DNA of 64,000 bases from Alistipes finegoldii DSM 17242 (lineage in GTDB: Bacteria > Bacteroidota > Bacteroidia > Bacteroidales > Rikenellaceae), in NCBI RefSeq assembly GCF_000265365.1, contig NC_018011.1, positions 186,001-250,000 of the forward strand, written 5' to 3'. A program made the translations under genes and the position numbers. The notes under the pieces were generated by a model that was given only the letters and a program-made list of their open reading frames with translations, did no database searches and was not told the origin of the DNA. Positions within the stretch are counted from its first letter, which is position 1; every line of letters starts with the position of its first letter. Shown here in pieces: positions 32,261 through 42,046 of the stretch.

Positions 32261-33040
32261 AACCGCGTCCGCTTTCTTTGTCTTGAAGACACAAAGAAAC
32301 CGGAACCCAAGAAAAGTCACTCACCCCGTTTCTTGGGCAGGTAGCGGCAATGCCCGCTACGTGCCCAAGTCCTCGGCGCAAAGCCGGCGCGGCCTTCCGG
32401 CCCAAGGCTTCGCCGCGTGTCTGCGGACGCAGCCGAGGCGTGTTTCGCAACCCGGATTCGGTGAATAGCTTCGGTTTTATCTTTCTTCCCTTCACTATTC
32501 AACACCCCGCCTCGGCGGGGCGGGCACCGGAAAACTCCGCTTTGCGGAGATTTTCGGTGCCGCGATTTGCGCCTTCGACAAGCTCGGCGCAAATTATAGG
32601 TATTTGTCTGTACGCCGCCATGCGCTCCGCCGGAGCCTCGCTTTGGCGGCTGACAAAGCCCCCCTTTCTCCCCCGAATGGGGGATTCCTTCTTTCGTGAA
32701 GAAAGAAGCAAAGGGCGGACAAAATCGACGGGGGCCGATTTTGTCCGCGGGCGGCTATTTGCCGCCCACCCGGCTACGCCGGAGATCGGTAAAAAAATGT
32801 TACCGGCATCTAAAATTCCGGGCGGTTATTCCCGCCCGATGCCTTACGGACATCCGGATTTCAACGGACGAAGGCGCGATTACGCAAGCGCAATCTGACC
32901 CGAAGAGGGGCATTACGCCTTGCCCCTCTTCGGGTCGCCTTTACGTCCGCCGAATTCCGGCTGATCCTGTAACATTTTTCTGTGAACAAGCGGGAATCAC
33001 GCTGAAGCGTGATTCTGTTTTATTGAGCGAATGTGTAATT
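32261..33040. repeat. Structured non-coding region C, right part, with 3'-end motif copy 6
   Basis: No credible gene. It holds 3'-end motif copy 6 at 32483 (TTCTTCCCTTCAC, TAT, TCAACAC, then CCCCGCCTCGGCGGGG). Further stems: GCGGACAAAATCG with CGATTTTGTCCGC (32713-32749), CGGGCGG with CCGCCCG, GACCCGAAGAGGGGCA with TGCCCCTCTTCGGGTC (32897-32936), and AAAAATGTTAC (about 32793) with GTAACATTTTT (about 32968). GAATCACGC/GCGTGATTC plus TGTTTT at 32994 could be a terminator. It lies directly before the mobilization genes, so part of it could be oriT. Confidence 0.55.
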
Positions 33041-33262
33041 TATTGATAATCTGTTGTATATGTAATTCTGTTTTGTGGCTTATCATGCAATTTTGGTTAC
33101 ATTTACGTGACTTCAATGATGTATATGCCAGATTATTAGTGTTATATATGTAACATGCTGCGTAACTTTGGCAGGATTAGGCAAGTTTATCTTGCGGTGT
33201 AAAAAATTCTTGAAAAAATTATTTCTCACTCCCAAATAAACGTAGCCCCGATATTCAATTTC
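33041..33262. other. AT-rich intergenic region before the mobilization genes
   Basis: About 220 bases rich in A and T, with short repeated words (GTAACAT, TTATATATGTAAC) but no gene or clear hairpin. Together with the palindrome at 33263 it probably holds the mob promoter; part of oriT could also lie here. Confidence 0.4.
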
Positions 33263-33278
33263 TTGTGATTAATCACAT
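33263..33278. promoter_or_regulatory. 16-bp palindrome, copy 3
   Basis: TTGTGATTAATCACAT differs in one end base from the two copies around the tRNA-Arg. It is 73 bases upstream of the mobilization operon start. Confidence 0.55.
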
Positions 33279-33350
33279 GAAAATCAGTTCTTGCTACCTC
33301 TTTCTATAATCCTTTTCTTTGCTCATGCTACAAAGAAAATAATAGGAATA

Positions 33351-33878
33351 ATGAAAGCGAAAGTTGATAAACCAACCTCATGCACTGTTCGCATTTCTAA
33401 GGCGGCCAAAGGCAAATTAGAGATAATCGCAGAACGTAAAGGTGTATCATTGGGGAATGCGGTATCGCTTATCATCTTGCATTATGCGGCCAATAACCTG
33501 GACTATGAAGTTTCGGTTAATGATGCATACAAAACCATTCTCAATAAACTTACAGGAGTTGATATAAAATTTTCCAAGATTATTGGTCCTGTTGAACGTA
33601 CCGAAGATTTTATCAAAAGTTTGGTGCGCGAAGATCGCCGCAGTGCTTCCGGATCATTCTCCGGCGCTTCTCAGGATATGGATGCTCCCGATGTTCCCGC
33701 TCCCTCTTCCGACGATCGTTTGCCTCGCTCGTTCGGACTCTTGGAGCGTCTCTTTTCCGCTGCCACCAGTACGACGGATTTTGAAGGTCATGCCGCCATG
33801 CAGATCCGTTTGTCGCAATCTGATTTCAACCAGCTCAAACGCGAATACGAGGAATTATGTACGTCACGCAGTATGTAG
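33351..33878 (+). CDS. Mobilization accessory protein, BfmA/BtgA-like
   Basis: A 175-residue protein starting MKAKVDKPTSCTVRIS. The first 60 residues (SCTVRISKAAKGKLEIIAER then GVSLGNAVSLII) fit a ribbon-helix-helix DNA-binding fold as in BfmA/BtgA-type Mob proteins, which bind oriT and help the relaxase. A Ser/Pro-rich linker and a C-terminal helix follow. It overlaps the relaxase gene by 22 bases. Confidence 0.75.
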   Translation: MKAKVDKPTSCTVRISKAAKGKLEIIAERKGVSLGNAVSLIILHYAANNLDYEVSVNDAYKTILNKLTGVDIKFSKIIGPVERTEDFIKSLVREDRRSASGSFSGASQDMDAPDVPAPSSDDRLPRSFGLLERLFSAATSTTDFEGHAAMQIRLSQSDFNQLKREYEELCTSRSM

Positions 33879-36667
33879 ACAACACCCGCTACGGTCAGAG
33901 TTCCGTTGCCGAATACGCGGGTTATCTTGAGAAAGAGAGCCTTATCCAATCACAGTTGGATGAGACCTCCTCCCGCCAGTTGTCTGCATACTTGGACAAG
34001 CAGAACGATGTGGTCCGGGTCGAAGGCCGAGAGTATTTCTTCAACGGCACGGGCAATACCTACGATACGGAGGATGTCGTGAAGAACATCGATGCGAATG
34101 TCCGCGGGCTGAAGAAGAAGGAAGCCCGCTATTATACATTCTCGATCTCTCCCTCGAAGGACGAAATCGCCCATTTGCGCCGTACGATCGCCGACACGAA
34201 GCAGACGCTCCTCGAAGCTGGTGAGGCGATCCCTGCGAGGCTGGAGGATGATATGATGCGAAATTATCTGAAGGATTATGCCATACAGTGCATGGATGCC
34301 TATGCTCGTAACTTCGGACACCCTGAGATCCACGACAACCGGGACCTGATGTGGTTCGGGATGGTTGAGAAGGACCGTTACTGGAAGAGCCATGATCCCC
34401 ATGTGCGTAACAATTCCCGGATCGACAAGGAGATCGCCCGTCTGGAAAAGCAACTCGGCGGTGGAAAGGATGATTCCGTGCAACGCCGGATTGCAGATCT
34501 CGAAGCGCAATATGTTCGGGAAAGCCATGTCCGCCTTGGCGGGCGTGACGAGATTCTGCGGGCTATGATGCCGAAAGCCGGTGACAACTGGCATATTCAC
34601 GTCACGGTGAGCCGTCGTGACATCACCAATTCGATCAACCTGAGCCCCAATGCGAACGGTCGTGGGAGCAAGAAACACGTTCTGAACGGCAAGGCCGTTC
34701 GCATCGGCTTTGACCGCGAAGCGTACAAGATCGAATGCGAGCGTCTTTTCGACCGGTTCTTCGCACACCATCGGTTGCAGACCGAGAGCTATGAGGTATC
34801 CAAGCGCCTTCGGCATATGTCCGGATTCGCCTTTGAAAAGCAGTTGGCTCAAGACCGTGCGACTCGCCGGGCGGAGGCCGCGGAGTTCCGGCAGCTGGTG
34901 AGCGGCGGCTATGGGGAGTACTACGAATCCTTGCTTCAGGCCGAGCGGCTGGATGCACGGCAGTTGATGCGTCTGAAGGGGCAGTTGGTCCGTCAGCTTC
35001 GTCTGCTGAATCCAGTGTTGGATGCAACCGCTCTGATGGATTCGAGTGTCGAGGAGTTGCAGGAGGAATTGAATCGTGTTACTATGGATCAAGACCTTTC
35101 GCTTCCGCACTGGGGCCAAAGTCTGGGTGTCGGCCTCGGAGACAAGGCTGTCGAGGTTTCGGGTCTACGGGGATACCATCCGGTCCGGACTGCGCATAAG
35201 GTCCTGCGCAAAGGATTGGCCATGCGCCAGGCTGTCGATCGCCGTCGGGACGTCTTTGATCAGTGGTCGGAGATTTACCGGAATGCTTGGCATCGGGAAA
35301 ACTATGTATTTGACAGTATTGCTACCCGTCGCAATACTGACTGCCTGTTCGCGCAGACGGAGTATCTGGAAGAGGTATTTGAGGGCGATTCGGTACTTCT
35401 GGAAAATGCCGTCCGTTACCTGACGGATACCGAGCGGCAGTTGGTTGGGGAATATGTACAGTGTTTTTGGCCTGAGCGCCAGCGTGAGATTCTGACATCC
35501 TTTGCCCGTGAGACCTTTGGGGCCGACGGCGCGTATGTCAAAGACATGAAGGATTTCGAGAGCATGGTCCGGGAGCGGTTGCTTCCGGAAGATGCCCGGC
35601 GCTGCGTTGCGGAAGCCGTAAGCCGTTGTGAGCAACCTGCGACCTTCGATGCGCTGCGCCTTGAGATCGCAGCCTGTCCTGCGGACCGTGCGGCGGAGTT
35701 GACCGTGCAGCTGGAGAATTTCCAGACCGAGCGGATGCAACTCATGGAGCAGCTACGCAGCGTGCTGGCGGAGCAAACGCTGGGCGTTCACGCCAAAGAG
35801 GAGTCGTTGCTGCGCTTGGCGCTTCAGGACCGTAATGTGGACAAGGCTTTGCGGGACCTTCGGGCGGGAGTAGTGAAGATCTACGAAAAGAAGCACCCGG
35901 AACTGAAGCCCCGGCAGCTCCAGAAGCAGTTGAAGGAGTTGTTCGCGGAACTCTCCAAGATCCGCGTGAAGCATCAGGCGGATTTTGCCAAAACCATCGA
36001 CACGTTTATTCGTGAAGAACTACCGGGTTATCACCTTCTCATCGAGAAGCAAACCCAACTTGAACAACTGATCCGGGAGACGACTCTCGATCCCAATAAA
36101 TGTGCTGAGCGAATTCTTGAGATGAATAATGAACTGGCCCGCGAGGTATCGCCCCATGCGGAGCGTCTCTTCGAGCAGCATAGCCGGCTGTTGTTCGGGC
36201 CGGAAGTCCGGTTGCGTAACGAGCATGACTTTTCGGTGTATGTGGATCAGAATTATTCTCCGGAGCAGGCCCGTCACTACAAGGACTCCCTGAAGGGTGT
36301 ATATGCCCGGATCGAGGAAAAGCGCCGGGAGGTTATTCAGCGTCTTGTCCAGGCAATCCCCCAAGAGGACTTGGAGAAGATACAGCGGCAGCAGAACTAT
36401 CTTAACCGCTACATCAACAAATATTTCTCGGCTGCGGAATCCAAGACGAAGAAAGAGGCTTTGCAGCGGCGTGTATCCTCTTCGTGCCGTCGTGCTGTGG
36501 GTCCGGTTCCGGAATATAAGGTTTACGGAGCCGTTGCTCAGCGCGATGTGTCGGTGCAGGCTATGGCGAAGGCCGATCAGGTGAAGATGGTGCAGCCGGT
36601 CACTCCGCAGCAGTTGGCGATAAAGGCGGCGTTCAAACTCGTTGGAATTTTAACCAAAGGATATTGA
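33857..36667 (+). CDS. Conjugative relaxase (MobB/DUF5712-like)
   Basis: A 936-residue protein. The N-terminal third has the relaxase character: start MYVTQYVDNTRYGQSSVAEY, Tyr residues near the N terminus as possible nucleophiles, and HIHVTVSRRD (near residue 250), an HxH metal-site motif. Residues about 330-930 are almost entirely helical and charged with coiled-coil segments. It would nick oriT and pilot the single strand into the recipient. Assignment rests on the HIHV motif, position beside the RHH gene and coupling protein, and likeness to the large DUF5712 proteins of Bacteroidetes ICEs. Confidence 0.75.
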   Translation: MYVTQYVDNTRYGQSSVAEYAGYLEKESLIQSQLDETSSRQLSAYLDKQNDVVRVEGREYFFNGTGNTYDTEDVVKNIDANVRGLKKKEARYYTFSISPSKDEIAHLRRTIADTKQTLLEAGEAIPARLEDDMMRNYLKDYAIQCMDAYARNFGHPEIHDNRDLMWFGMVEKDRYWKSHDPHVRNNSRIDKEIARLEKQLGGGKDDSVQRRIADLEAQYVRESHVRLGGRDEILRAMMPKAGDNWHIHVTVSRRDITNSINLSPNANGRGSKKHVLNGKAVRIGFDREAYKIECERLFDRFFAHHRLQTESYEVSKRLRHMSGFAFEKQLAQDRATRRAEAAEFRQLVSGGYGEYYESLLQAERLDARQLMRLKGQLVRQLRLLNPVLDATALMDSSVEELQEELNRVTMDQDLSLPHWGQSLGVGLGDKAVEVSGLRGYHPVRTAHKVLRKGLAMRQAVDRRRDVFDQWSEIYRNAWHRENYVFDSIATRRNTDCLFAQTEYLEEVFEGDSVLLENAVRYLTDTERQLVGEYVQCFWPERQREILTSFARETFGADGAYVKDMKDFESMVRERLLPEDARRCVAEAVSRCEQPATFDALRLEIAACPADRAAELTVQLENFQTERMQLMEQLRSVLAEQTLGVHAKEESLLRLALQDRNVDKALRDLRAGVVKIYEKKHPELKPRQLQKQLKELFAELSKIRVKHQADFAKTIDTFIREELPGYHLLIEKQTQLEQLIRETTLDPNKCAERILEMNNELAREVSPHAERLFEQHSRLLFGPEVRLRNEHDFSVYVDQNYSPEQARHYKDSLKGVYARIEEKRREVIQRLVQAIPQEDLEKIQRQQNYLNRYINKYFSAAESKTKKEALQRRVSSSCRRAVGPVPEYKVYGAVAQRDVSVQAMAKADQVKMVQPVTPQQLAIKAAFKLVGILTKGY

Positions 36668-36668
36668 T

Positions 36669-36923
36669 ATGAATGAACTTCATTTTACGATGAAATTGGC
36701 CCTGAAACTTTTTGCCGGATTGATCCTGCTGGGCGTCTGGCTTATGGCACGTCAGCAGGCGAAACTGGATAAACGGAACAGTGAAGCCCGTGCCGAAGCG
36801 AGAGAGCAAGGTTTGCCGGAACCTCCGCGAGAGATTATTCCGCGCTCCACCCTGATTATTGCCGGCGTGGCGATCCTGTTCCTGATTATAGTCTTGTTCT
36901 GGGGAAACGAGTCTACGTTATGA
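36669..36923 (+). CDS. Small membrane protein of the mob operon
   Basis: An 84-residue protein with two hydrophobic stretches, LKLFAGLILLGVWLMA and STLIIAGVAILFLIIVLFW, and a charged Lys/Glu/Arg-rich middle. It begins one base after the relaxase stop and overlaps the next gene by four bases. Its role is unknown; in this setting it may anchor the relaxosome to the channel. Confidence 0.65.
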   Translation: MNELHFTMKLALKLFAGLILLGVWLMARQQAKLDKRNSEARAEAREQGLPEPPREIIPRSTLIIAGVAILFLIIVLFWGNESTL

Positions 36924-37357
36924 CAAAGTTCAGTAACAGAGATTCCGACCTTTGGCCGCGGATTGAAATGGTAGTCCGATGGTCATGTATGTCGGTTAAC
37001 GCCTTTGCTCGGCATATCGGGCTTCCGCGTGGTGAGAACCTCTATCAGATAAAGAGAGGGAATAACGGGCTTTCCATCCATGTCGCCGACATGATTTGTG
37101 AAAAGTTTCCTGAGATCGATGAATTGTGGCTTCTGACGGGCAGAAACAATATGTTTCTCTCAATGGATAAGTGCCGTTGCCGCGAAGTCGCGCCGGGCCC
37201 CATGTATTCTGCGACGTCAGGACCGGTTGATCCTTGCCGACTATGTATCGCCGGGAGAATTCTGCCCGTGTTGCTCCAGAAGGAAGTGTGCAACCCCGTC
37301 GGCATGGCCTTCCGATATACGGAGGATTTGATTTCAAAATACCAAAACATCGAATGA
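36920..37357 (+). CDS. Helix-turn-helix protein
   Basis: A 145-residue protein. SVNAFARHIGLPRGENLYQI and LSIHVADMICEKFPEIDELW look like a Cro/CI-type helix-turn-helix fold, and WLLTGRNNMF fits the usual end of that fold in Bacteroidetes phage-like regulators. A Cys-rich tail (CRCREV, CRLCIAGRI) may bind metal. It sits inside the mob operon, ATGA-coupled to the coupling protein, so it may regulate the operon. Confidence 0.7.
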   Translation: MTKFSNRDSDLWPRIEMVVRWSCMSVNAFARHIGLPRGENLYQIKRGNNGLSIHVADMICEKFPEIDELWLLTGRNNMFLSMDKCRCREVAPGPMYSATSGPVDPCRLCIAGRILPVLLQKEVCNPVGMAFRYTEDLISKYQNIE

Positions 37358-38988
37358 TTATGACTCTGTTGGGATGGTTCCTGTTGACGGCGGTGTTGAT
37401 CCCGCTGCTTTATCTCTGGCGACGCCCTGCCGGAATCATGGCCGGCCTTGCGGGGCTTCTGGTTCCGGGAGGACTCTACCTTTGGGCGGGTCTTTCACTG
37501 CGGACCTACACATGGTCATGGGCGTTGCCGTTGCTGGCGGGGCAATGCCTGCTCATTCCCCTTGTGCGGTTTCTGTATGTCCGGATTTGCCGGCTTCTGA
37601 ACGGCTGGTCCAAGTTCAACTTGGAGATCGAAGATAGCAATGGCCACCTGCACTATGTGAAAGGTATCAATCAGGGAACCTATATCAACGGCGGTTCGGG
37701 CAGCGGTAAGACAGCGAGTTGCAATACGGCCTATGCCCGACATGCAGCACAATTCGGTATGTCAGTCTTGGTTCACGACCTAAAAAAATATGAACTTTCG
37801 GAGGTTCTTTATCCGATCTTCCGGGCTGCTGGGCTTCCATACCATGTTTTTGCGCTGTTCGATCCCGAACGTTCTGTGCGTATCAATCCGATCTCCCCGG
37901 AGTATATTCCCGACGAGGCATCGCTGCGCTCGCGCGTGAAGTCCTTTATCGTTGCCGTGCAGGGCCGGGAGTCCGACGACTCGACTTCTGATTTCTTCAA
38001 CAATTCGGCCTCGTCGCTTTTGGAGGCGCTGATCTGGTATCTGAAACGTTATGCTCCTGAGCACTGCAACCTCCCGTTCGTGATGTCGATACTTAACAAC
38101 CCGGAGCACCTGCGGTTGGAGGAAGGTCGGAAGGTTCTTCCTTTCGGGAAGCTGGAGCGCCTTCTCAAAGCCGATGCGCAGGTCTATTCGATGGCTGCCG
38201 CGTTCTTCCAAGGCACAGGCAATGCCGACACTACGAGCAACATCCTCCAGACGCTTATTCTTGCGTTGAACACGATCAATACGGATGCGGGTTTCTATTT
38301 GTTGAGTGATAACGAGATCAATCTGCGTATCAATACTCCGGGATCGAAGATCGGCCTTGGACTGGTGAATGATCCACGAAACACGACGGCCTATGCTCCG
38401 ATCCTTGCGATGATCGCCGATGCCACGCTTACGATGATGAGCGAACGGGGCGGAGTTCCCGCCGTAGCCTTGCTGGATGAGGCTCCGGAGCTCCCGCTGC
38501 TGCGTGTGCAGAACTATATGGCTACGCTGCGTAGCTTGGGAATCTGTATTGTCTATACGACGCAGGATCTTAGCCAGATACAGCGGACTCAGGGCGGCAA
38601 GGAGTATAACCAGCGTACTGTTCTTTCGAACTTGGCGCATCAGTTCCTTGGGCGCACGAGCCTCGAACATACTGCCAAGTATTACGAAGGCATGATGCCG
38701 CAGGTTGATCGCATCGAGCGCAGTTACAGCACCTCTTCGAACGGTTCGAGTACCACACGGCGTAAGGTGAAACGTCCCCTGTACGAACGCTCGGAGTTCT
38801 ATTCGCTCAAACAAGGTGAATTCATCTACTTCCACGGCCGGGTCGAGCGTTTCCGGTTCAAGTACTATCCGGGTTCCAAACTCCTACCTCCGCAAGTCCG
38901 GGATTTGGACCCGGTGCAAATGCGGCTCGTTGCCGAGCAGATCCGGTGTGATGCTGCAGAATTTATGAACAGATTTTCCAATATATGA
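37354..38988 (+). CDS. Type IV coupling protein (VirD4/TraG-like)
   Basis: A 544-residue ATPase that links the relaxosome to the secretion channel. Three N-terminal membrane segments (residues about 3-18, 24-45, 49-72) precede the motor domain. Walker A is NGGSGSGKTAS (near 112), Walker B AVALLDEAPELPLL, and an arginine/glutamine block YTTQDLSQIQRTQGG follows. The Bacteroidetes literature calls this protein MobC or TraG-type. Start MIMTLLGWF is used; an earlier frame overlaps the preceding gene. Confidence 0.9.
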   Translation: MIMTLLGWFLLTAVLIPLLYLWRRPAGIMAGLAGLLVPGGLYLWAGLSLRTYTWSWALPLLAGQCLLIPLVRFLYVRICRLLNGWSKFNLEIEDSNGHLHYVKGINQGTYINGGSGSGKTASCNTAYARHAAQFGMSVLVHDLKKYELSEVLYPIFRAAGLPYHVFALFDPERSVRINPISPEYIPDEASLRSRVKSFIVAVQGRESDDSTSDFFNNSASSLLEALIWYLKRYAPEHCNLPFVMSILNNPEHLRLEEGRKVLPFGKLERLLKADAQVYSMAAAFFQGTGNADTTSNILQTLILALNTINTDAGFYLLSDNEINLRINTPGSKIGLGLVNDPRNTTAYAPILAMIADATLTMMSERGGVPAVALLDEAPELPLLRVQNYMATLRSLGICIVYTTQDLSQIQRTQGGKEYNQRTVLSNLAHQFLGRTSLEHTAKYYEGMMPQVDRIERSYSTSSNGSSTTRRKVKRPLYERSEFYSLKQGEFIYFHGRVERFRFKYYPGSKLLPPQVRDLDPVQMRLVAEQIRCDAAEFMNRFSNI

Positions 38989-39281
38989 TTTCAACTATGA
39001 AAAAACGACTTTTTACGGCTGCCGCAACCTTGCTTGCCGCACCTCTTTTCGCCCAGACGATCAGCTGGGACCTGTCGCCTGTTACGGCATCGCTTCGCAC
39101 GTTGGTTCCCAATCTGTTGGGTCTGCTATGCTTTGTGGCCTTATTCGGCTGGACGATCTGGAACCTTGTTCAGAACTGGAAAGATCGTGCTGAGATCCTT
39201 TCCAATGCCGGCTGGGCTCTGGTGATTATTGCCGTCGGCTATGGTATGGTGTACGGTGCGATGAATGTTTTGCTGCGATGA
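38985..39281 (+). CDS. traE: Conjugal transfer protein TraE (pilin-like)
   Basis: A 98-residue protein with a signal peptide (MKKRLFTAAATLLAAPLFAQ; an alternative start at 38997) and two membrane helices, LRTLVPNLLGLLCFVALFGW and LSNAGWALVIIAVGYGMVYG. This two-helix layout matches TraE, the VirB2-like subunit of Bacteroidetes conjugation systems. Four-base overlaps with both neighbours. Confidence 0.75.
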   Translation: MISTMKKRLFTAAATLLAAPLFAQTISWDLSPVTASLRTLVPNLLGLLCFVALFGWTIWNLVQNWKDRAEILSNAGWALVIIAVGYGMVYGAMNVLLR

Positions 39282-39523
39282 AGTTGTATGTCAATCGCCG
39301 TATCCGGGACAAGGCGATGGTGTTGGGGCTTCCTGCCGAGAACTTCCTTATCTGTCTGGGCCTGACATGTGCCCCTGTGCTTATCGTGGTGTTTCTTCCG
39401 GTGTTTATCATCGTATGGATTCCGTGGGCATGCGGGGTCTATTGGCTTTTCCGCAATATGGAGCGTCTGAAACGTAACCTGCATTACGGAAAACAATATC
39501 CCCTTCATCTTAAAAACCGCTGA
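39278..39523 (+). CDS. traF: Conjugal transfer protein TraF (VirB3-like)
   Basis: An 81-residue protein: MKLYVNRRIRDKAMVLGLPA, then a double membrane segment (FLICLGLTCAPVLIV and VFLPVFIIVWIPWACGVYW), then a basic tail. Size, the two-helix hairpin and location before the VirB4 ATPase fit TraF/DUF4133. One-base overlap with traG. Confidence 0.75.
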   Translation: MKLYVNRRIRDKAMVLGLPAENFLICLGLTCAPVLIVVFLPVFIIVWIPWACGVYWLFRNMERLKRNLHYGKQYPLHLKNR

Positions 39524-42033
39524 TGATGTTTCATGCTATCTTGATTCTGCTGGTATCGATCGTCGGACTTGTCGTCTGGCTGTTGTTCCAGTCGTATCCC
39601 CGCCCGAAGTCCCGTAGCTTCAATGCTTCGGAGCTTCTGGAGGACGTTTCCAATAATCGGCTGTTGACCATTCAGGGCGATGTCGCCTTCTGTTATCGGT
39701 TGCAGCTTCCAGAGGTTCGATCGTTGTCCGAGGATCAATACGACCGCTTGAATGAGATATGGCGTGTCGCCCTAAAGGATCTTCCGCAGGGGACGATCAT
39801 CTTGCGTAGTGATCGGTACGACCGGCAGTTGTTCGACGCCTCGGCGATGCCGGAAAACTCGTACATACAGCGTGAGGAGAAGGCATTTGCCGCGGGACGT
39901 ATGCAGACGTGCGACATGTCCTGCCTGTTCGTCGTGTTTACGGGCTTCCGTGCGACGCGCGATCCGCGGTCTCAGAATCCCTTTGTACCGCTGACTCACG
40001 CCGCGTTCTGTTCCGAGGATCAAGAGTACGGGCGCTTTACCCGTGCAGTTGATTCGATGTACCTTCAGTTTCAAGGCTCTGGGATTATCGGCATTGAGCC
40101 GTTCGGGGAGGAGGAGGTTCGTGAATATACCCGTTATTTCTTCAATGGATTTCAGACCGACTACCTGACGGATGTGGATGCTGCGGGGTGCGATTTCCGT
40201 GTCGGCGACCGTTATGTCGGCGCCGTGAGCCTCGAACACGAGCGTCAGTTCCCGGAGGTTCTGACTACACCAGCGCCGGGTCAGAGTTCGCAACTCCCGA
40301 TGGGGATCATGGAAGAGCTGGGCATCCTGTTGCCTGTTCCGCATCTGTATAATCAGATTATACGGATATCGGGGCATGAGCAGGAGTATGCGCTCGTCAA
40401 ACAGACGTTGGATACTTTCCGCAAGAACCGGGGATTCTCGGAAGAGAATGATGACCAGGTGCGGCGTCTGGACCGCACGCGCGAAGAAATCAGCGACGAT
40501 TTGGACGCCATGTTGGTCCGGGGGCATACGAATATCATCTTCTGGGGTGAGAGTGCTGAAGAGGTAAAAGAGTACCGGACGCGAATAACGAATTATTTGA
40601 GGCAGGTCCGTGATTTCGAGCCTTCGGTGCCGATGGGTGCGGAGCTTCGCAATATCGTCTTCTGCTCACATCCTGCAACGGTAACCTGCATGGACCGGGA
40701 TTCGTTCTACTTGGTTGATCTTCGGCAGGCGTTGGCTCTGTTTCAGCATACGGGAAGTTACAGGTCGGATGCGGAAGGCGTTTTTTTCAGTGATCCTATC
40801 AACCATCTGCCGTTGCGCTACGATCTCTACGATCCACATCGGAAATATGTCGATTCCCGCAATATTGCGGTGATAGGCCGTACAGGTGGCGGCAAGACAG
40901 TCGATCTGGAGAAGATTGTCGGAGACTACCACAATGACCCCGAGGCGGAATATGTGAACATCATCATCGACTGCGGCGGCTCGTATGACAAGGCCGCCCG
41001 GCTGTATGATTCTGAGGAGGTTTTCATCTTCCGTTATAACAGCAGCGATCCCCTGGGGCTCGATCCGTTTGCCGTTGCCGACGTCGATAATGGTGAGAGT
41101 GTGGACGACATTTGTGAGACGCTGTGGCTTATCATTAAGCCGGGAGGTATTCCCACGGCCGAGGAAGAGGTGTCGCTGCGCAAGATCGTCATGTCGTACC
41201 TGCATATTGTCGCGGCCCCCTCTTGGCCGGGATTCTACGTATGGCTGCGCGATAACTACCACCAGATTCTCGAAAAGAACGAGATACGCAGTGCTTATTT
41301 CGACGTGAGCCAGTTTGTTCACAACGGCAGCGAGTGGTGCGAGGGCGGCAGCTATGGGAATGTTTTTGCACGCAGCGAAGACCCTACGACACGTTTGAAG
41401 GGGAAACGGCTGCTGATCTTCGAATTGGAGAATATCCGCTCGAAACCCCAGTTGTTGAGTATCGTCGTACACCTGATCGGCATCACCATCCGGACGCTTG
41501 TCTGGGAGCAGATGGGTAAGCGAGGCTTCATTATTTACGAGGAGTTTGCCGAGTTGATGCAGAAGCCGGTGATCTTCGGTGCCGTGCTGTACCAGATGCA
41601 GGCGATCCGTAAGAAAGGCGGTTCGGCGTGTATCGTTTTGCAGAACCTCGACCAGCTGGCGTTGAACGCCGAGGACAGGTATAAGAAAGACGGAGGAGCT
41701 GCCGGCGCCTTGATGAAGAACATCGAGACGGTAATCTTTCTGGCCGGAGCAGATCCCACGGGCTTTGAGAAATACTCGACGGGCTTCACCGAGCATGACC
41801 GGCAATGCGTTCTGTCATTGAGGAACAACTTCAATACGCCGCCCATGTATTCCTCTTTCTACATTTACCGGAGTAAAAAATCGACCCTGATGAGTCTTTG
41901 CATAAGCCCTCGGACCTATCTGGCATTCCAGACCGAGGGTGAAGTCTGTGACGAGCTCGGTCGGCTGTATGCCCAAACCAAGTCGATGGAACGAGCCATC
42001 GAGCAATACGAACGGATTCACAGTGCAAATTAA
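39523..42033 (+). CDS. traG: Conjugation ATPase TraG (VirB4-like)
   Basis: An 836-residue protein, membrane-linked at its N terminus (AILILLVSIVGLVVWLLF), with the VirB4 motor in the C-terminal half. Walker A is IGRTGGGKTVDLEKI (near 452) and Walker B GFIIYEEFAEL (near 670), with a RecA-like Q/R block IVLQNLDQLA. It powers pilus assembly and substrate transfer. The start is MMFHAILILL. The following 13-base gap separates it from traI. Confidence 0.93.
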   Translation: MMFHAILILLVSIVGLVVWLLFQSYPRPKSRSFNASELLEDVSNNRLLTIQGDVAFCYRLQLPEVRSLSEDQYDRLNEIWRVALKDLPQGTIILRSDRYDRQLFDASAMPENSYIQREEKAFAAGRMQTCDMSCLFVVFTGFRATRDPRSQNPFVPLTHAAFCSEDQEYGRFTRAVDSMYLQFQGSGIIGIEPFGEEEVREYTRYFFNGFQTDYLTDVDAAGCDFRVGDRYVGAVSLEHERQFPEVLTTPAPGQSSQLPMGIMEELGILLPVPHLYNQIIRISGHEQEYALVKQTLDTFRKNRGFSEENDDQVRRLDRTREEISDDLDAMLVRGHTNIIFWGESAEEVKEYRTRITNYLRQVRDFEPSVPMGAELRNIVFCSHPATVTCMDRDSFYLVDLRQALALFQHTGSYRSDAEGVFFSDPINHLPLRYDLYDPHRKYVDSRNIAVIGRTGGGKTVDLEKIVGDYHNDPEAEYVNIIIDCGGSYDKAARLYDSEEVFIFRYNSSDPLGLDPFAVADVDNGESVDDICETLWLIIKPGGIPTAEEEVSLRKIVMSYLHIVAAPSWPGFYVWLRDNYHQILEKNEIRSAYFDVSQFVHNGSEWCEGGSYGNVFARSEDPTTRLKGKRLLIFELENIRSKPQLLSIVVHLIGITIRTLVWEQMGKRGFIIYEEFAELMQKPVIFGAVLYQMQAIRKKGGSACIVLQNLDQLALNAEDRYKKDGGAAGALMKNIETVIFLAGADPTGFEKYSTGFTEHDRQCVLSLRNNFNTPPMYSSFYIYRSKKSTLMSLCISPRTYLAFQTEGEVCDELGRLYAQTKSMERAIEQYERIHSAN

Positions 42034-42046
42034 TACTTCTATACTT

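Noticed and set aside
32283..33046. Frames of 61-182 codons in structured region C
   Set aside because: They run through strong hairpins, lack ribosome sites and have low-information composition.
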